Positions 36,713-48,113 of a stretch of DNA of 64,000 nt are shown here, one piece after another; positions within the stretch are counted from its first letter, which is position 1, and each line of letters starts with the position of its first letter. Where the stretch lies: contig OX637623.1 of the NCBI GenBank assembly GCA_951802195.1, positions 496,001-560,000 on the forward strand, read 5' to 3'. This stretch comes from Tausonia pullulans. Lineage: Eukaryota > Basidiomycota > Tremellomycetes > Cystofilobasidiales > Mrakiaceae. The position numbers and the translations under genes were made by a program. The notes below the pieces were generated by a model. The model was not told the DNA's origin. It saw nothing but the letters and a program-made list of their open reading frames with translations, and ran no database searches.

Positions 36713-39700
36713 ATGCCCCCTTCACGGTTCATCGTCTCTCCGTTCAAGAATGCCCTCCCCGCGGCGCCGACGGACAAGAGCCTTTGGTACCAAGCCCTTC
36801 CACTCTCTGCCGACACTGCGCTCGTGGCCGCATCGGACGACTGGATCATCGCCTCCAGCCAGTCTGTCGGCGGCCTCATCGCCGTCCGATGGGAGAGTGT
36901 CGGCAAGACGGTCGAGGACAAGAGCGGTGGCGAGTGGAACGCCCTCGGAGGTCGCATCCTTTCCCTCGCCGTCAGCAGGGAGGGCGTCGTCGCCGTCGGC
37001 GGCCAGGGAGGAGTGAGCATCATCCCTGGGAATCTCTCGCGATCTGACATGGACTGATCACGCGACTGGGTGATTTATCGCTTGCTGCCCAGATTAAGCT
37101 CTGGTCACTGCCGGCGTCTAGCGAGTCAGCGCCTTTCTCTCCCTCTTCGGTCATCACGCTTCCATCGACGTCCGCCGTGACGTCTCTCGCCTTCCATCCG
37201 ACGACGCCCTCGATCCTGCTCTCGTCAACCGCAACGTCTGTCTCCATCTGGGATGTCTCGTCGTCGAATCATGAGCCCGCGCTCGTGCTGGAGCCGTTCT
37301 CGTCGAAGGGTCTCTGGTCGATTTGCTGGAGCTTTGACGGTCGTCTCGTCGGCGCCATAGGCAAGGACGGCAAGCTCGGTGTCTGGGAGCCTCGCAAAGG
37401 CCTCACCGCTACTGTCTCCGCTGCGGCCGTCCTCAACGGGCTCAAGCAAGCGCATATCGAGGCATTCACGGACAAGTTCCTCGTCACGGGTTTCTCCAAG
37501 TCCCGGGAACGCATTCTCGCCCTCTTTGACCCGGTCAAGCTCGACGCGCCACTCGCGGGCCAGACGTTCGACTTTGAGACGGCGCCTCTTATCCCGCTTG
37601 TCGACAACGAGCGTCGGATCGTTTACCTCTCCGGCAAGGGCGAGATGACACTTAGATACACCGAGGTCTCGGCCTCCAACACGTTTTCCATCGGTAAGTC
37701 CGCCGCCTTTCCTTCTGCTTTGTATCAACACTCGCTGAATACTCGCTTGCCACAGGCGCGGTCATTCTCCCTTTCGCCATCGCGGCTGTTGCCTTGACGC
37801 CTCCGACACGGCTCGATGTGATGGCTGCCGAGATCAACCGACTCCTCGTCGTTGGCAAGGGTCAGGAGATTCTCCCTGTCCCAGTTCGGGTGCCGAAGCG
37901 GGTTTGTAAAACGAGACGCAACTGCCCCACTGTAGTCCTTGGTCCTGTGCTGAAGCGACGCGTGCTCATGCTTAGCACTACATCGATTATGCTCCGGAGC
38001 TCTTTCCTCACGTCCGCGCACCAGGTGAATGAACATCGCCTGATAGCGAACCCAGCTCAGCATCTGACATTCCTTTGAGATAGAGCCCGCTCAGTCAGCA
38101 CAGCAGTGGCTTGATGGCGGAGACGCCGTCCCGGACCTTCTCAATCTCGACCCATCGAAGAGGAAGAATAGGACAGCCGGCCCGCCCTCAGCTCCCGCCG
38201 CGGCTCCTGCCCCTGGTCCCGAGGCGGACCCTGCGAAAGAGCCGGCCGCCCAGGCACCCGCGAATCCGCGACAGCTCACTGCCAGCTCACAGCCTGTAAA
38301 GCCACTCGAGTCTCCCTCTCCTCCGTCCGAGATCTCAGCCGCCCCGGCTATCCCGGAACCATTGTCGCCTGCTCGGACCACTAAGGAGGTTTCATCTGCT
38401 CCGGTCGTCGAACATCCCAAGCCGATCTCCGCGTTGCCTCCAGCTGCTGCTGCGGCAGCCTCCTTGGTCTCCCCAGCTCCATTTTCGGCCTCTGCCGTGG
38501 ATGCAGCGACGCTATCCTCGAAGAAGACACTGACGGAGACTTCGAAGCCGCTTGAGGCGCTGGTCTCCACGCCCAAGGCGGCGCCGGTTCCTCTGACTAT
38601 GCCTAACCCCACTCCCGCTGTCGTTAAGCCCGAGCTTATGCCTGCATCCGCGTCTGCGGCATCTGCCAAACCCTCCGTCACGCCTGTGCCCGCGCGTTCT
38701 CCTGCCACGAAACCATCAGCGCCTGCTCCCCGTTGGTCGCGGAATTTCCTCTCCGGCTCATCGCCTCTCCTCCCGGCGTATGACAACCTCTCTTGCCTAT
38801 CGACCTCGCACCCACCGGACGCCCTCCTCCTCCAAGCGTCTTTGGACTTCCTATTCTTCCCCATCTCCGGGCCTGGGGGTCGTCTTGCCGTTCACTCTGT
38901 TGAGAAGAGGGGCAGACTTCCGCTCCAGCCGGACTTCCCATGCCTCGGTAATGGGAGCGAGATCGTCGACTTTGTCGTCGATCCGACTGTTAGCTCTAAC
39001 GGAGAGACCCGGATCTCTACGGCGGGCGAGGACGGCCTGGTGAAGGTCTGGAGCATCCCGAAGGGCGGCATCGAGGGTCTGGTAGGAGAGGCTGAGAAGA
39101 TCATCCATGGTTGGTGGTCCGCCGTGCTGCCGATCGTTGAGATAACCCATACCGACAGTTGTATTCCCCCCCGGCATGATTAGCCAAGGGTCTCGATAAG
39201 ATCGCCAAGCTCGCTTACAACCCTGTGGCACGTGATATCCTTGCCGTGCTCTCCAACGACCTGGGCGAGGGCTATGTGCGCATCATCAACACCGCCACCG
39301 GCGAGGCTCAACAACCGATCAAGGTCGATGGTGGCGGAGTGCGTTCCCATTTGTTATCGGTGATCGCTCGCGAGCAAGCCTGACCTCGACGTCTATCTCT
39401 TTCTTGAGCAGGTCTTCACCGCGGCTTGGAGCCCCTCGGGCTCGTCCCTCGCCATCGCGTGTAAGGATCGTCGGATTCGCGTTGTCCCTGTTCAGCCGGC
39501 CACATCCGCCGCTGTCTCGTCGACGACCGGTCCGGCGCACGTCAGCCCGCGTAGCTTCCAACTGGCCTGGCTCGACGACTCGCATCTCGTCACAGTCGGC
39601 TTCGGTTCGGGCTCTCAGCGCGAGCTTGTCCTCCACGAGATCGGGACCGACTTGACGATCGAGCGCAAGTCGACGCTCACCATGGAGGTCTCGCCCTCGG

Positions 39701-40713
39701 TGTTGTTCCCTGTCTTTGATCGGGACACGTCTATTCTTTTCCTCTGGGGCAAGGGCGAGCGCACCATCTCGGGCTTTGACGTGAACCTTGACGCCAAGGC
39801 GCCTTTCACGCGGCTGCCTCAGTTTGCCGGTCAGTGGGAAGCCACGTCTTCGGTGAGTGAGTCAGGGCCGCTGATCCTTTCTTGTCATCCCCAGGCGCCC
39901 TTTCCCTCGGTATCGCATTCCTCCCAAAGACGACCGTCAACGTTCGCGCGGTCGAGATCATGAAGGGCTATCGGCTAACGCAGAAGACGATCGAAGAGAT
40001 TTCGTTCAAGGTCCGTCGTCATGTCCAGTCCGTAAACCGCCCACTCCTGTTGACGAGCCGTGCCGGTACAGATTCCGCGCAACAAGGTGGGAACGGGAAA
40101 ATAAGCAGGGTTTGCCTTGGCCGCCCTTGATATGGCTAACGTGCCCTCCCTTGCCTTCCAGGTCGCCTTCTTTCAAGACGACGTCTTCCCTCCGACGCGC
40201 CTCCCGCCCTCCGTCTCGGCCTCGGCCTGGCTTCAGGGGTCGACGGATCAGTCTGACGTCGTTGATCTCCGACCGGAGGACATGAAGCCTCGTACGTGCT
40301 GCTGCTCCTACTGCTGACCCATTTCTGCCTTTTCGATTCTCTCTCTCTCTCTTTTTCTCTCCCAGCCAGAAGACGCAGACTGATCGAGCCCGCGGTGCCC
40401 ACCCCTCAGTCTCCGAGGCGCCCAAGCCCCCAGCGGTCGCCAAGTCCAAGCCCGAGATGTTCCGTCGGGAGAAGTCCGCGGCGGAGAGCGCGCAGGCGTC
40501 GATGGACGCCATGTTCGAGCGCGCCAAGCGGCTCGCCCAGGAGGAGGAGGCGATGGATGGCCCGAGGGAGAGAGGGTGCGTGACACGCGTTCTGCCCCCC
40601 TTCCCTCCCCCCCCCCCCCCTCCTCGGGGGGGGGGGCTCTCGCAGTCCCCGTTTCGGCGGGTCAACACTACTGACGTTCTGGCGCTCTTAGGGAGGAGGA
40701 GTGGTCCGATTAA
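36713..40713 (+). CDS. Coronin-7-like (POD-1 type) double beta-propeller actin regulator
   Basis: The protein has two tandem coronin units. Unit 1 starts MPPSRFIVSPFKNA, has WD repeats (SLAFHPTTPSILLSS, VSIWDV, LGVWEPRK), then the coronin extension LSGKGEMTLRY...PVRVPKR...YAPELFPHV. A Pro/Ala-rich linker (about 38190-38740) joins unit 2, which starts RWSRNFLSGSSP and has AGEDGLVKVWSIP, FTAAWSPSGSSLAIA, LWGKGERTISGFDV and VAFFQDDVFPPT. The last 22-nt exon encodes an acidic-Trp tail, EEEWSD, like the Arp2/3-binding tail of coronin-7. Unusually small exons include one of 15 nt (40072-40086). Coronin-7 homologues act in Golgi/endosomal transport and F-actin control. It lies only 183 bp after PEX6, in the same direction. 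Confidence 0.88.
40607..40636. repeat. C14-TCCTC-G11 palindrome in the last coronin intron
   Basis: A run of 14 C (40607-40620) and a run of 11 G (40626-40636) are separated by five bases, so the transcript can fold into a very stable GC hairpin; the DNA could form G-quadruplex or i-motif structures. It lies inside the 116-bp intron 40576-40691 that precedes the final 22-nt exon. Confidence 0.9.
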
Positions 40714-40859
40714 GGGACGGGGAGGGAGGGGAAGGAGGTCCCACCTCTCCCGGCTGGAGGGGTGGTGCCTGGATATACAACGAAGGAAGGGTCTCAGGTT
40801 CCCCAGACGAGATCGGGAGAGCGGAGCGAGCGGGCAAAGGTTGGAGGAGCCATGATAAG

Positions 40860-41187
40860 ACTACGAGAAAAGATAGGCAAGACTAGAGAAACAACGCGCG
40901 CAAATTCAGGGTAAAAGAAAAAAAGAAAAAAAAAGGAAAAAGAAGGTCGCAAGTCCGTAGGGAGGGAGGAGCAGGGACCGGGGAGAAGGGGAGGTGGGGC
41001 AGTGTCAGGGGGTGAATGCAAGGCCAGTTTAGGAAGGGAGGGAGAGTGGGAAGGGGAGAGAAAGGAAGGAAAGAGAGAGAGAGAGAGTGTGTGTGTGTGA
41101 GAGATCGATCGTAGATGTGTGGATATCAATGTGCGCATAACGGAAGGAGGGAAAACTGGGGAAACGCAGACCGAAAGCCAAGAGCAG

Positions 41188-41239
<52 letters not shown>
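40860..41239. repeat. Polypurine region with (GA)n and (TG)n microsatellites
   Basis: The plus strand is mostly A/G, including A-rich runs (40915-40945), a GA run then TGTGTG near 41071-41099, and a pure GA run of about 23 units at 41193-41238. The last run abuts the stop codon of the GH79 gene, so it forms the start of that gene's 3' UTR as (CT)n. Confidence 0.9.
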
Positions 41240-41240
<1 letters not shown>

Positions 41241-44200
41241 CAAACGAAGAGCATCGCCGCCCCGGCCGCTCCCACGGCGAGTCCGACGACGGCGAGGCTG
41301 GCGAACCTCACTCCGGCCGGAGCTGAGTTGCGAGACTCCGTTTCGGACTCAGTGGATCCCTTGGAAGTCGAACCACCGTCTGGGGTGCCCTTGCCTCCGC
41401 GGCCGTTGGAGGTGGCGAGGACAACCTGGTCGACAGTGGCAGTTCCTTGACCTCCAGCGTGGTCTGGGTAGGTGAGAAAAGCCGGCCAACTGTCAGGGAC
41501 AAGAACACATCTTGAGTTCGGGCAGGACTCACAAGTCGTGGCGTATGTCGTCGCCGATCCCCAGTCGAAACCAGGGACCTTGGCCTCAATAACACCCGAG
41601 ACGGCGTTGACGGCGTCCTGGGTAAGGAAGACGAGCGCGAAAGAGGGAGCCTGCATCGGAATATTGCAGAGGCCGTTGTCACAAGTGCTATCCGTGAGGA
41701 GGGGAAAAGACATCAGCGACGAAAGACCGGGGAAGAGAGAGGGAGGGGATTGGAAGAGAAAAAGATTGGACAAACATGGTGACTGTCTCGACCGTGCCCT
41801 CGAGGGTGCCATCGGAGGAGTATTCACCTCCAGAGCCGGCGATCTGACCGGCCCACGTGATCTGTGGCAAAGAGAAGAGGGTGTCAGACCAAAATGCGAA
41901 GATAGCGAGAGTATGAGAAGAGCGCACGTTGTACATCTCCGCCGTCGAGTCGGCGAGCAAGTAGCGGACAAAGACCTGTCCGGGGGTTGTGGTGGCAGAG
42001 CCCTGGAAAGCGATGGGCATGAGTCAGCAAACGATACGAGAGATCAATACAAGAGCTCTCCGCTAACCTCCGAGACGCCACCGATCTTGAAGGAGGCGGT
42101 ATAGGCGGCTCCTCCCGATTCATCGGTCTCCATCTGAGGGGAGAAAAAAAAGAAGTCAGTCGGGCAGATAAAAATGAGAAGCGAGGGAAGGCTGGGGACC
42201 AACGTTAAAGAAGGCAAGTTTGGAAGGGACGTCGTTCTCCTTAAGGAATCAAAGCAAACAGTGTTGCTTTGTGGTCAGCGAAAGAGAGCGGTCTCGAGAG
42301 TACATATGGAGCGGGACCAACGTAGACGGCGTAGGCTGGGTAAGGGTTGCCAGCCTCCCATTGCTGACCGGTCGAGTTCTGCGTGGAGGCAGTTGTCAGC
42401 ACTTTTCCGCCCCAAAAGTTCCGGCAGCATAGGTCAAAGAGAGTTGCGTACCGAGAGGTCAACGATCCGACTGGTGTTGCTGGGGCCCATGAGCTCCGAC
42501 ATGGCAAGCAGGGAGTAGTAGACCGAGCCGGTCGTCCAGTCCCGGTACGTCGACATGTCCGTCGGGACAACCGTGAAGGGCTAGAAAAGTGGGCCAGATT
42601 GGCGCAAGTCAGCCACGAGGGGAAAGACAGGGAAGAAAGACAGATGGACACACGTTATAGAAAGCGTCGCGACCTCCGACGTGAAGGAGCGCCGAAGTGA
42701 AGTTGTGGGCGGCCAGGGTGAGAGTCCAATCAAGGATCCAGAGCGAGGCGGCGAACGCGTCGCTCAGGCCAACAAAACCAGAGCAGGAGCCTGGCCAGCG
42801 ATGTTTCAACAAAGATTATGCAAATAGCAGGAGCGAGTCGAATGGGCGTACGCACCGGTGTTGGTCTCGGTGAGGGCAACATCAAGACCGCGCGAAATGC
42901 CGACATTGGCGATCTCGACATACTGCGCAACGGTCGTGAGAGCGAGCTCGTGCCCGAGGAATTGTGCCATGATCTCCTGGGGGTACGTGGAAGCCTTCTC
43001 GTTGCCTGCGTGTTGAGAGGTGGATAAAGCATAAGCCAAGCAGGGACAGGCACGATTGACCTCTCGAACAGACAGACGCACAGTTATCAAGAGGGTAGTG
43101 CTCGAAGGCCATCGTGTTCATCCGCGAGCCCAGTTGGTCGAGGAAGTTGGTATCATTCAAGAACGTCATCGGATCCCAGTTGCAGCAGATGCTTGGGATA
43201 TAAAAGTTGTCCTTCTGAGGGGCCGAACTGTCGACCTGGTCGACATTGGCGAGGTACGTCTGCATCTCGCCAAGCCAGATGTCCTGGGTGTAGCTGTCAT
43301 TGCGACGACGTCCGGCATAGCTGAAGGGTCACCAAAAAGAGAGCGTCAGGGATGGGGGCACAGTTCTGAAGTTGATGATGGCGGATGCGCACAGGTCAGG
43401 CTCGTTTCTGGCAATGGTGACATGGTGTATGCGTGCGTCAGTCTCGATGAGAGGGTGGCTGGGCAGGCGTGGACTGCTAACCCGAGCTGGAAACCGCTGA
43501 GGCTGCTTCCAAGGTGCTTCTCGACAAAGTCGGCAATATACATCGAGTTCCCCCAGCCAGAGAGCGAGCTGCGAGACGACGCACGTCAACGTCAGCCTAC
43601 GCGTCTAGATCAAGACGGGAGGAAGACGGGGTGGACGCAACTCGTTCTTGAACGGCAGTCCCATGAGCCATTCGGCGTTCGTGAGAGCCGAGATGTTGCC
43701 CATAGCGTAGATCATATCCTCGGTGTACAGGACATCCTGTAAGAGAAAGCGTGACCCAGTCAGGATGCGAGAGACGAAACGTCAAAAATGGCTAGACAAA
43801 CGTACTGGCGTGTTCGTCTTGGTCTGCTGTACGGACTCCGCCTTTTCGAGGAAGGATCTGAGGACAGATGGACGGGCAAGCGAGTAATGGTCGCGAGTGC
43901 GTCAGAGGACGGATCAGACGAATATAGACCTGACCGAGAGCAGGAAGGACGAGGGTGGAGGACCAGGCCTAGACCGCCAGCCTCGCTCGCCCTTCCTACC
44001 CTTCGTCCATAGACCAAGTTCTCTCACCCTCCGGCACCACCGTTGGGAAGCTCATTGACCGGATAGAGAATGGATCCTGGAGGGCGAAAGCAACGCGTCT
44101 GTGTCAGGAAATTAAGTCGAGTATGCGCGACGCGCCAAGGAATCAACGCAGTCGATGCCGACTGCGGAGTCTTGCGGCCAGGGACGGAAAACACGGACGA

Positions 44201-45028
44201 CGCACCTTCTTGCGAGTTACCTGAAGGGCGAAGGAGAGCGAGACAGTGCCGGACCAGCAGGTCAGCAGAACGAAGCAGACGAACGGGAAGTGAAGGAGAA
44301 AGGGGACTATGGACCTCCAATGCGCATGCGCGGGCCCGACATGGTCCTGCTCCGAAGGTTCATGAGGTAGTTGAGTAGAGGCGCCCGGAGCTCCTTTGAG
44401 GCAGGTCCCACTGGGTAACATCGAGCGAGAGAAAGGAGAGTAAGAGACGCAAGGAAGAAAGCGAGCAGCGAGGTCGAACACCGAGGCTCGTGCAGCTAGT
44501 GCAGATAGGGGGGGTCCCGACGGATCCCCGAGCGAGCAGCACTCACAAACTTGATTGGCGACCGACCTGAGTAGTAGAAGAGGAGTAGAGCATGGGGGGA
44601 GTCAATCTCCCAAGGAGAAGGAGGAGGCTGACGACGAGGCAAGGAGGAACGCACAACTCGATCGAAAGGCCGAGGAAGTTACCCTTCTGAGGAACGCTGA
44701 TGTCTCCATTGCCCCTCCCAGGGTCTTTGAGAGCCTCAACGTTCTCCCAGACACCGTAGTTTAGCGTCTTGGGCAGGTTCGCCCGCGGTGCCGGCGGGGT
44801 GAGCAACTTCTTGGACCCCGCGGTCGCGAGCGACAAGCTCGCCGTCGTCGTCGTCGTCGCCGCTGAGGGGTTCGCTTCGGCGATGGACGTGTAGAGCTGG
44901 AAGCGCTTGGCGAGGTCGTGCTCCTCGGGCTCGGCCCGCGGGAGGGGCGGGCTCGCGGCGAGGGAGGCGGACGACGATGCCGGGAGGAGGAGGCCGACGG
45001 CGAGGACGAGGGAGAGGACGCGCGTCAT
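41240..45028 (-). CDS. GH79-family glycosidase, secreted and probably GPI-anchored
   Basis: It starts MTRVLSLVLAVGLLLPASSSA, a clear signal peptide. About 15 or more short exons follow. The family's two catalytic acids are visible: acid/base Glu in GNEPDLYAGR (spliced, about 43400) and nucleophile Glu in LTETNTG + SCSGF (about 42865). Other matches are SGWGNSMYIADF, SICCNWDP, SALLHVGGRDAFYN and a C-terminal beta-sandwich piece (GQVFVRYLLAD). GH79 includes beta-glucuronidases and heparanase-like enzymes, so the substrate is probably a glucuronidated wall or secreted glycan; this is inference. The protein ends in a Ser/Thr/Gly-rich stretch and a hydrophobic tail (SLAVVGLAVGAAGAAMLFV) typical of a GPI-anchor signal. 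Confidence 0.85.
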
Positions 45029-46057
45029 GATGGTGGCGGCGGGCGGGGGTGCTCAGACGGGGAGAAGGGAGGGACGGAGACGACGCAGGCAAACGCGGAG
45101 AGGAGGCAACGACGAGGGGAGGGAGAGAAGACGAGAGGAAGGCGGCCGAAGAGGGAAGAGGGCGTGCGAATCGAGGGCCCGTGGCGGTGGTTGGAGTTCA
45201 AAGACGAGGGGAGGAGGAGCGAGCGGAGGGATGAAGAAGTACGCAAGCGGCGCGCGTCGTCCTCCCCCCAGGCCGCGGCCGCGGAACATGGTCATAGCTT
45301 GCTCTCCTGTGGTCAAGGACAGCGGCGGCACTGCAGCTTCATAGAGCACCACACGTGCCACAGCTGCTCTCCAGTCCTTTCCCTCTCCAGCAGCTCTCTT
45401 TTCCGCTGTCAGACTTGCTCGCTCGTAAGGTCAAACGTGATACAGAGGGGGAGTAGAGAGGTGGAGGCACGGGAGGGAGGGGGAGGCTTACCAGGAAGGG
45501 AGAGGTCATGGCGAGGAGGGAAAAAGAGAAGAAAGGGATTAAGATGGGAAGAGGGGAGATGGAAGAGAAGAGATGAGAAGAGGGAAGATGAGAGAGAGAA
45601 AAGGAAAAGAAAAGCGGAGAAAGAAAAGGGGAATAGTGCTACACATGGAGGGTGAGAAGAGAAGAGATTTAAGGGAGGACGGAGCTCTTCCAGGGGAAGA
45701 TGAACAGAACGACAAAGGTTGGGTAGGGGGGGGGGGGGGGGGGGCGTGAGCGAAGTTGCTTGCTAGAGGGAAGGGGAGTTTTTTGTGGTAAGGAAGGAGA
45801 AAACAGGATGGAAGGGAAGAGGGCTTCTGAGCGTGAGCATGATTTGAGTTGAGAGCGTCGTCGTCAAAGAAGTAAGAAGGTTGGGAGCAGCGCAGGTCGA
45901 AGGATGAAGCGATGAAGGGTTGAATGTGTTGAGATCTTGGGGGGGAGGGGGGCGGCGAGGGGAGGCAGGCAGGGCGTTGCTTGGAAGGGGGGGTCCGGCC
46001 CACGGTCGTCCGTCGTAGTATTCGTCGTGGTCCGTTCTCGTCGTCGGGTTCATTTGT
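45029..46057. other. Promoter of GH79 and 3' flank of YPD1, with purine-rich tract and G19 run
   Basis: Both neighbours are on the minus strand, so this is the GH79 upstream region. The part 45443-45744 is highly purine-rich on the plus strand and ends in a run of 19 G (45726-45744). Long open frames cross the segment on both strands but look compositional only. Confidence 0.55.
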
Positions 46058-48113
46058 TTACTCCTCGCTGCCCTCGGCATCCTCTCCGTCGTCGCCGTAC
46101 TCCTCCCGAAGCCACTCCTCGGCTTCCTTGTACTCCTTCTCGACCCGCTCGAACCACGCCTGGACGCGCTTGACGTTGGCGACCTCGTCCTCGTCGAGCG
46201 TCGCACGCTTGGCCTTGACAAGCACCGCCTTCTGAGCGTCCGAGAGAGAGGAGCCTTCGGCGTCAAACGGCGGGTCGAAAGCCTTGGCGGCAACGATACG
46301 GGCAGACCTGGAGAATGGGAGAAATGTCGCTGATCAGCGAGTCATGTCATAACGACTACGCCAAGGGGTTTGCTGAAGACAGATATCGCTCTCGGATATC
46401 ACGCAGAAGAAGAAGAGAAGAAGAGGTACACCAAGTCACTCAAGCTCCAGAAGGGACAGACTGTCCCCCCCGGCAGCAACGAGCAGGCGCGCGCACATTC
46501 ACTCGTACGCGATGAGAAACGACTGCATTCCCCTGGCCCTATCCCTGGTCTCTGGCAACGCGCAGACAAGCAGTCAACTCACTTCTCCGCCTTGTAGATG
46601 TCGTTCGCCGTCACCTGGATCTTCTCAAAGAGCGCAGTGACACGGGCGACGCCGAGAGCGGCCGACGAGCCCTTGAGGAAGTGGGCAACCTGGGACACCT
46701 CAAGGAAGTTCTCCGGGTCCTTGCTGCCAGGCGGATGGGAAGGGGCTTGATATCAGTCACCAGAGAGGAGGGCCGTGACAGGGATGTGTGGCAGCGAGGC
46801 AAGGAGAGTAACGCGGCGCACACGCGTCATCCCCGGGGCCGTGCGGCGAGGAAGGGATGGGCCCCTCCCCCGCTTGCTGTCTACGCAGGCGAGGGCGATA
46901 GCAGCAGAGAAAGAGTTGCAGCGCACGCAGTGCATGGCAAGACCTCGCTCGAAGAGCAAGACCCCTCAACGGAAGCAAGTGCGGGCGAAGGTGGGGGAGG
47001 AAGAAAAGACGACCATGATGGGGGCCCAGAGACTCGAACAAACGAGGCGAGGGAGGCAGGAGAGCCTACAAGGGGTGAGAGGGGGGGTGAGAGGGGAGGG
47101 GGGTTGTTGCGATGATGATGCGAGGCCCCTTCTCCCAGACATCCTCTTCGGCTCCCCGCCTCCTCCCTACTAGGCCAGGCCTCTGGAGAGTCTCATCGGG
47201 CCAGCAGACGGGCGAAGGAACGGCCACGCACAGGTTGGTCCGGATGACCTCGAGCTTCTCCGGGACTTGGTCAAAGTACGTCCAAACAATTCCGCGCGAG
47301 AACTCGCGCTCGTCCTCATCGTCATCCATCTCCTGGAGCTGGTTGAATGTGTCCATGTCGATGACAGGGACCTAGAGAGAGGGGAAGGGTAGAAGCGTCA
47401 GAATGGACGACAAAGAAAGTGCGACGACAAGGCGTGGAGAGGCGGGGTGTTGGGGGAGCAAACGGAATCGAAGAGGAGGGTCGCGATGGGAGAGGGTCGG
47501 CATCGACAGACGCCGTCGATGAAGGCTCCTCTCCCGTGGCAAACCGCGCAATGAGAGAGACCCCACCGAGGGAAAGCGCATACTGTGGAAGAAAGGAGGG
47601 GCCGAGGGACCTGCCCCTTACCTGACCTCTCGCACCCGAAGGCGGCCAGGTGGTGCGACAGGCGATCCCCCGTTGGCCCAAACGGTTGATGCCTGAGCAA
47701 GTCCCGTGCCCAGTCTCGTTTCTCGAGAGGAGCATCGGGTGCTGCCGCAAGCATGCGGGCCACCCGAGAACAGCAAGTCCCCAGACGACAGCGCAGCCAC
47801 GCCAGAACGTCATCGTGGGGCCATGGGACGCTCCCAGGCGGCGAGGGTGGCGAGTCGTCGAGGGGTCTCATCGTCGGCCGCGCCAGGACAGGGAGGGGGG
47901 AAGGCGCCGCCGACGCGAGAGCCGGCCGAGGGCCGCTTCCCGTCCGGACCACGCACCACGGCCAGGCACGGACGGCGCCGGCAGACGCATGGCGGGAGAG
48001 AGAAGGCAAGGCAGGGGAGGGAGGCAGAGGGAGAGAGGGGAGATACGGACGTCGTCGACGGCGTCCTCGGCGGCGAGCTTAGTCGCGCTTTTGTCCTCGG
48101 CGGCGGCAGGCAT
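46058..48113 (-). CDS. YPD1: Histidine phosphotransfer protein Ypd1
   Basis: Four exons are supported: MPAAAEDKSATKLAAEDAVDD (from 48113), VPVIDMDTFNQLQEMDDDE...FSRGIVWTYFDQV (about 47240-47372), KDPENFLEVSQVAHFLKGSSAALG...IYKAEK (about 46582-46720), and a last exon ending WLREEYGDDGEDAEGSEE. The phospho-accepting His is in AHFLKGSSAALG (codon 46683-46681). Ypd1 relays phosphate from a hybrid sensor kinase to Ssk1 and Skn7, controlling the HOG osmostress pathway. The first two introns are long for this genome (about 680 and 515 bp). The first join relies on a weak GTCCGT donor, so exon 1 is less certain than the rest. Length (about 165-170 residues) fits the family. Confidence 0.88.

Noticed and set aside
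44907-45655. Plus-strand open frames of 145-245 codons antisense to the GH79 start
   Set aside because: They are Arg/Gly/Glu-rich shadows of a purine-rich strand and overlap the GH79 signal-peptide exon.
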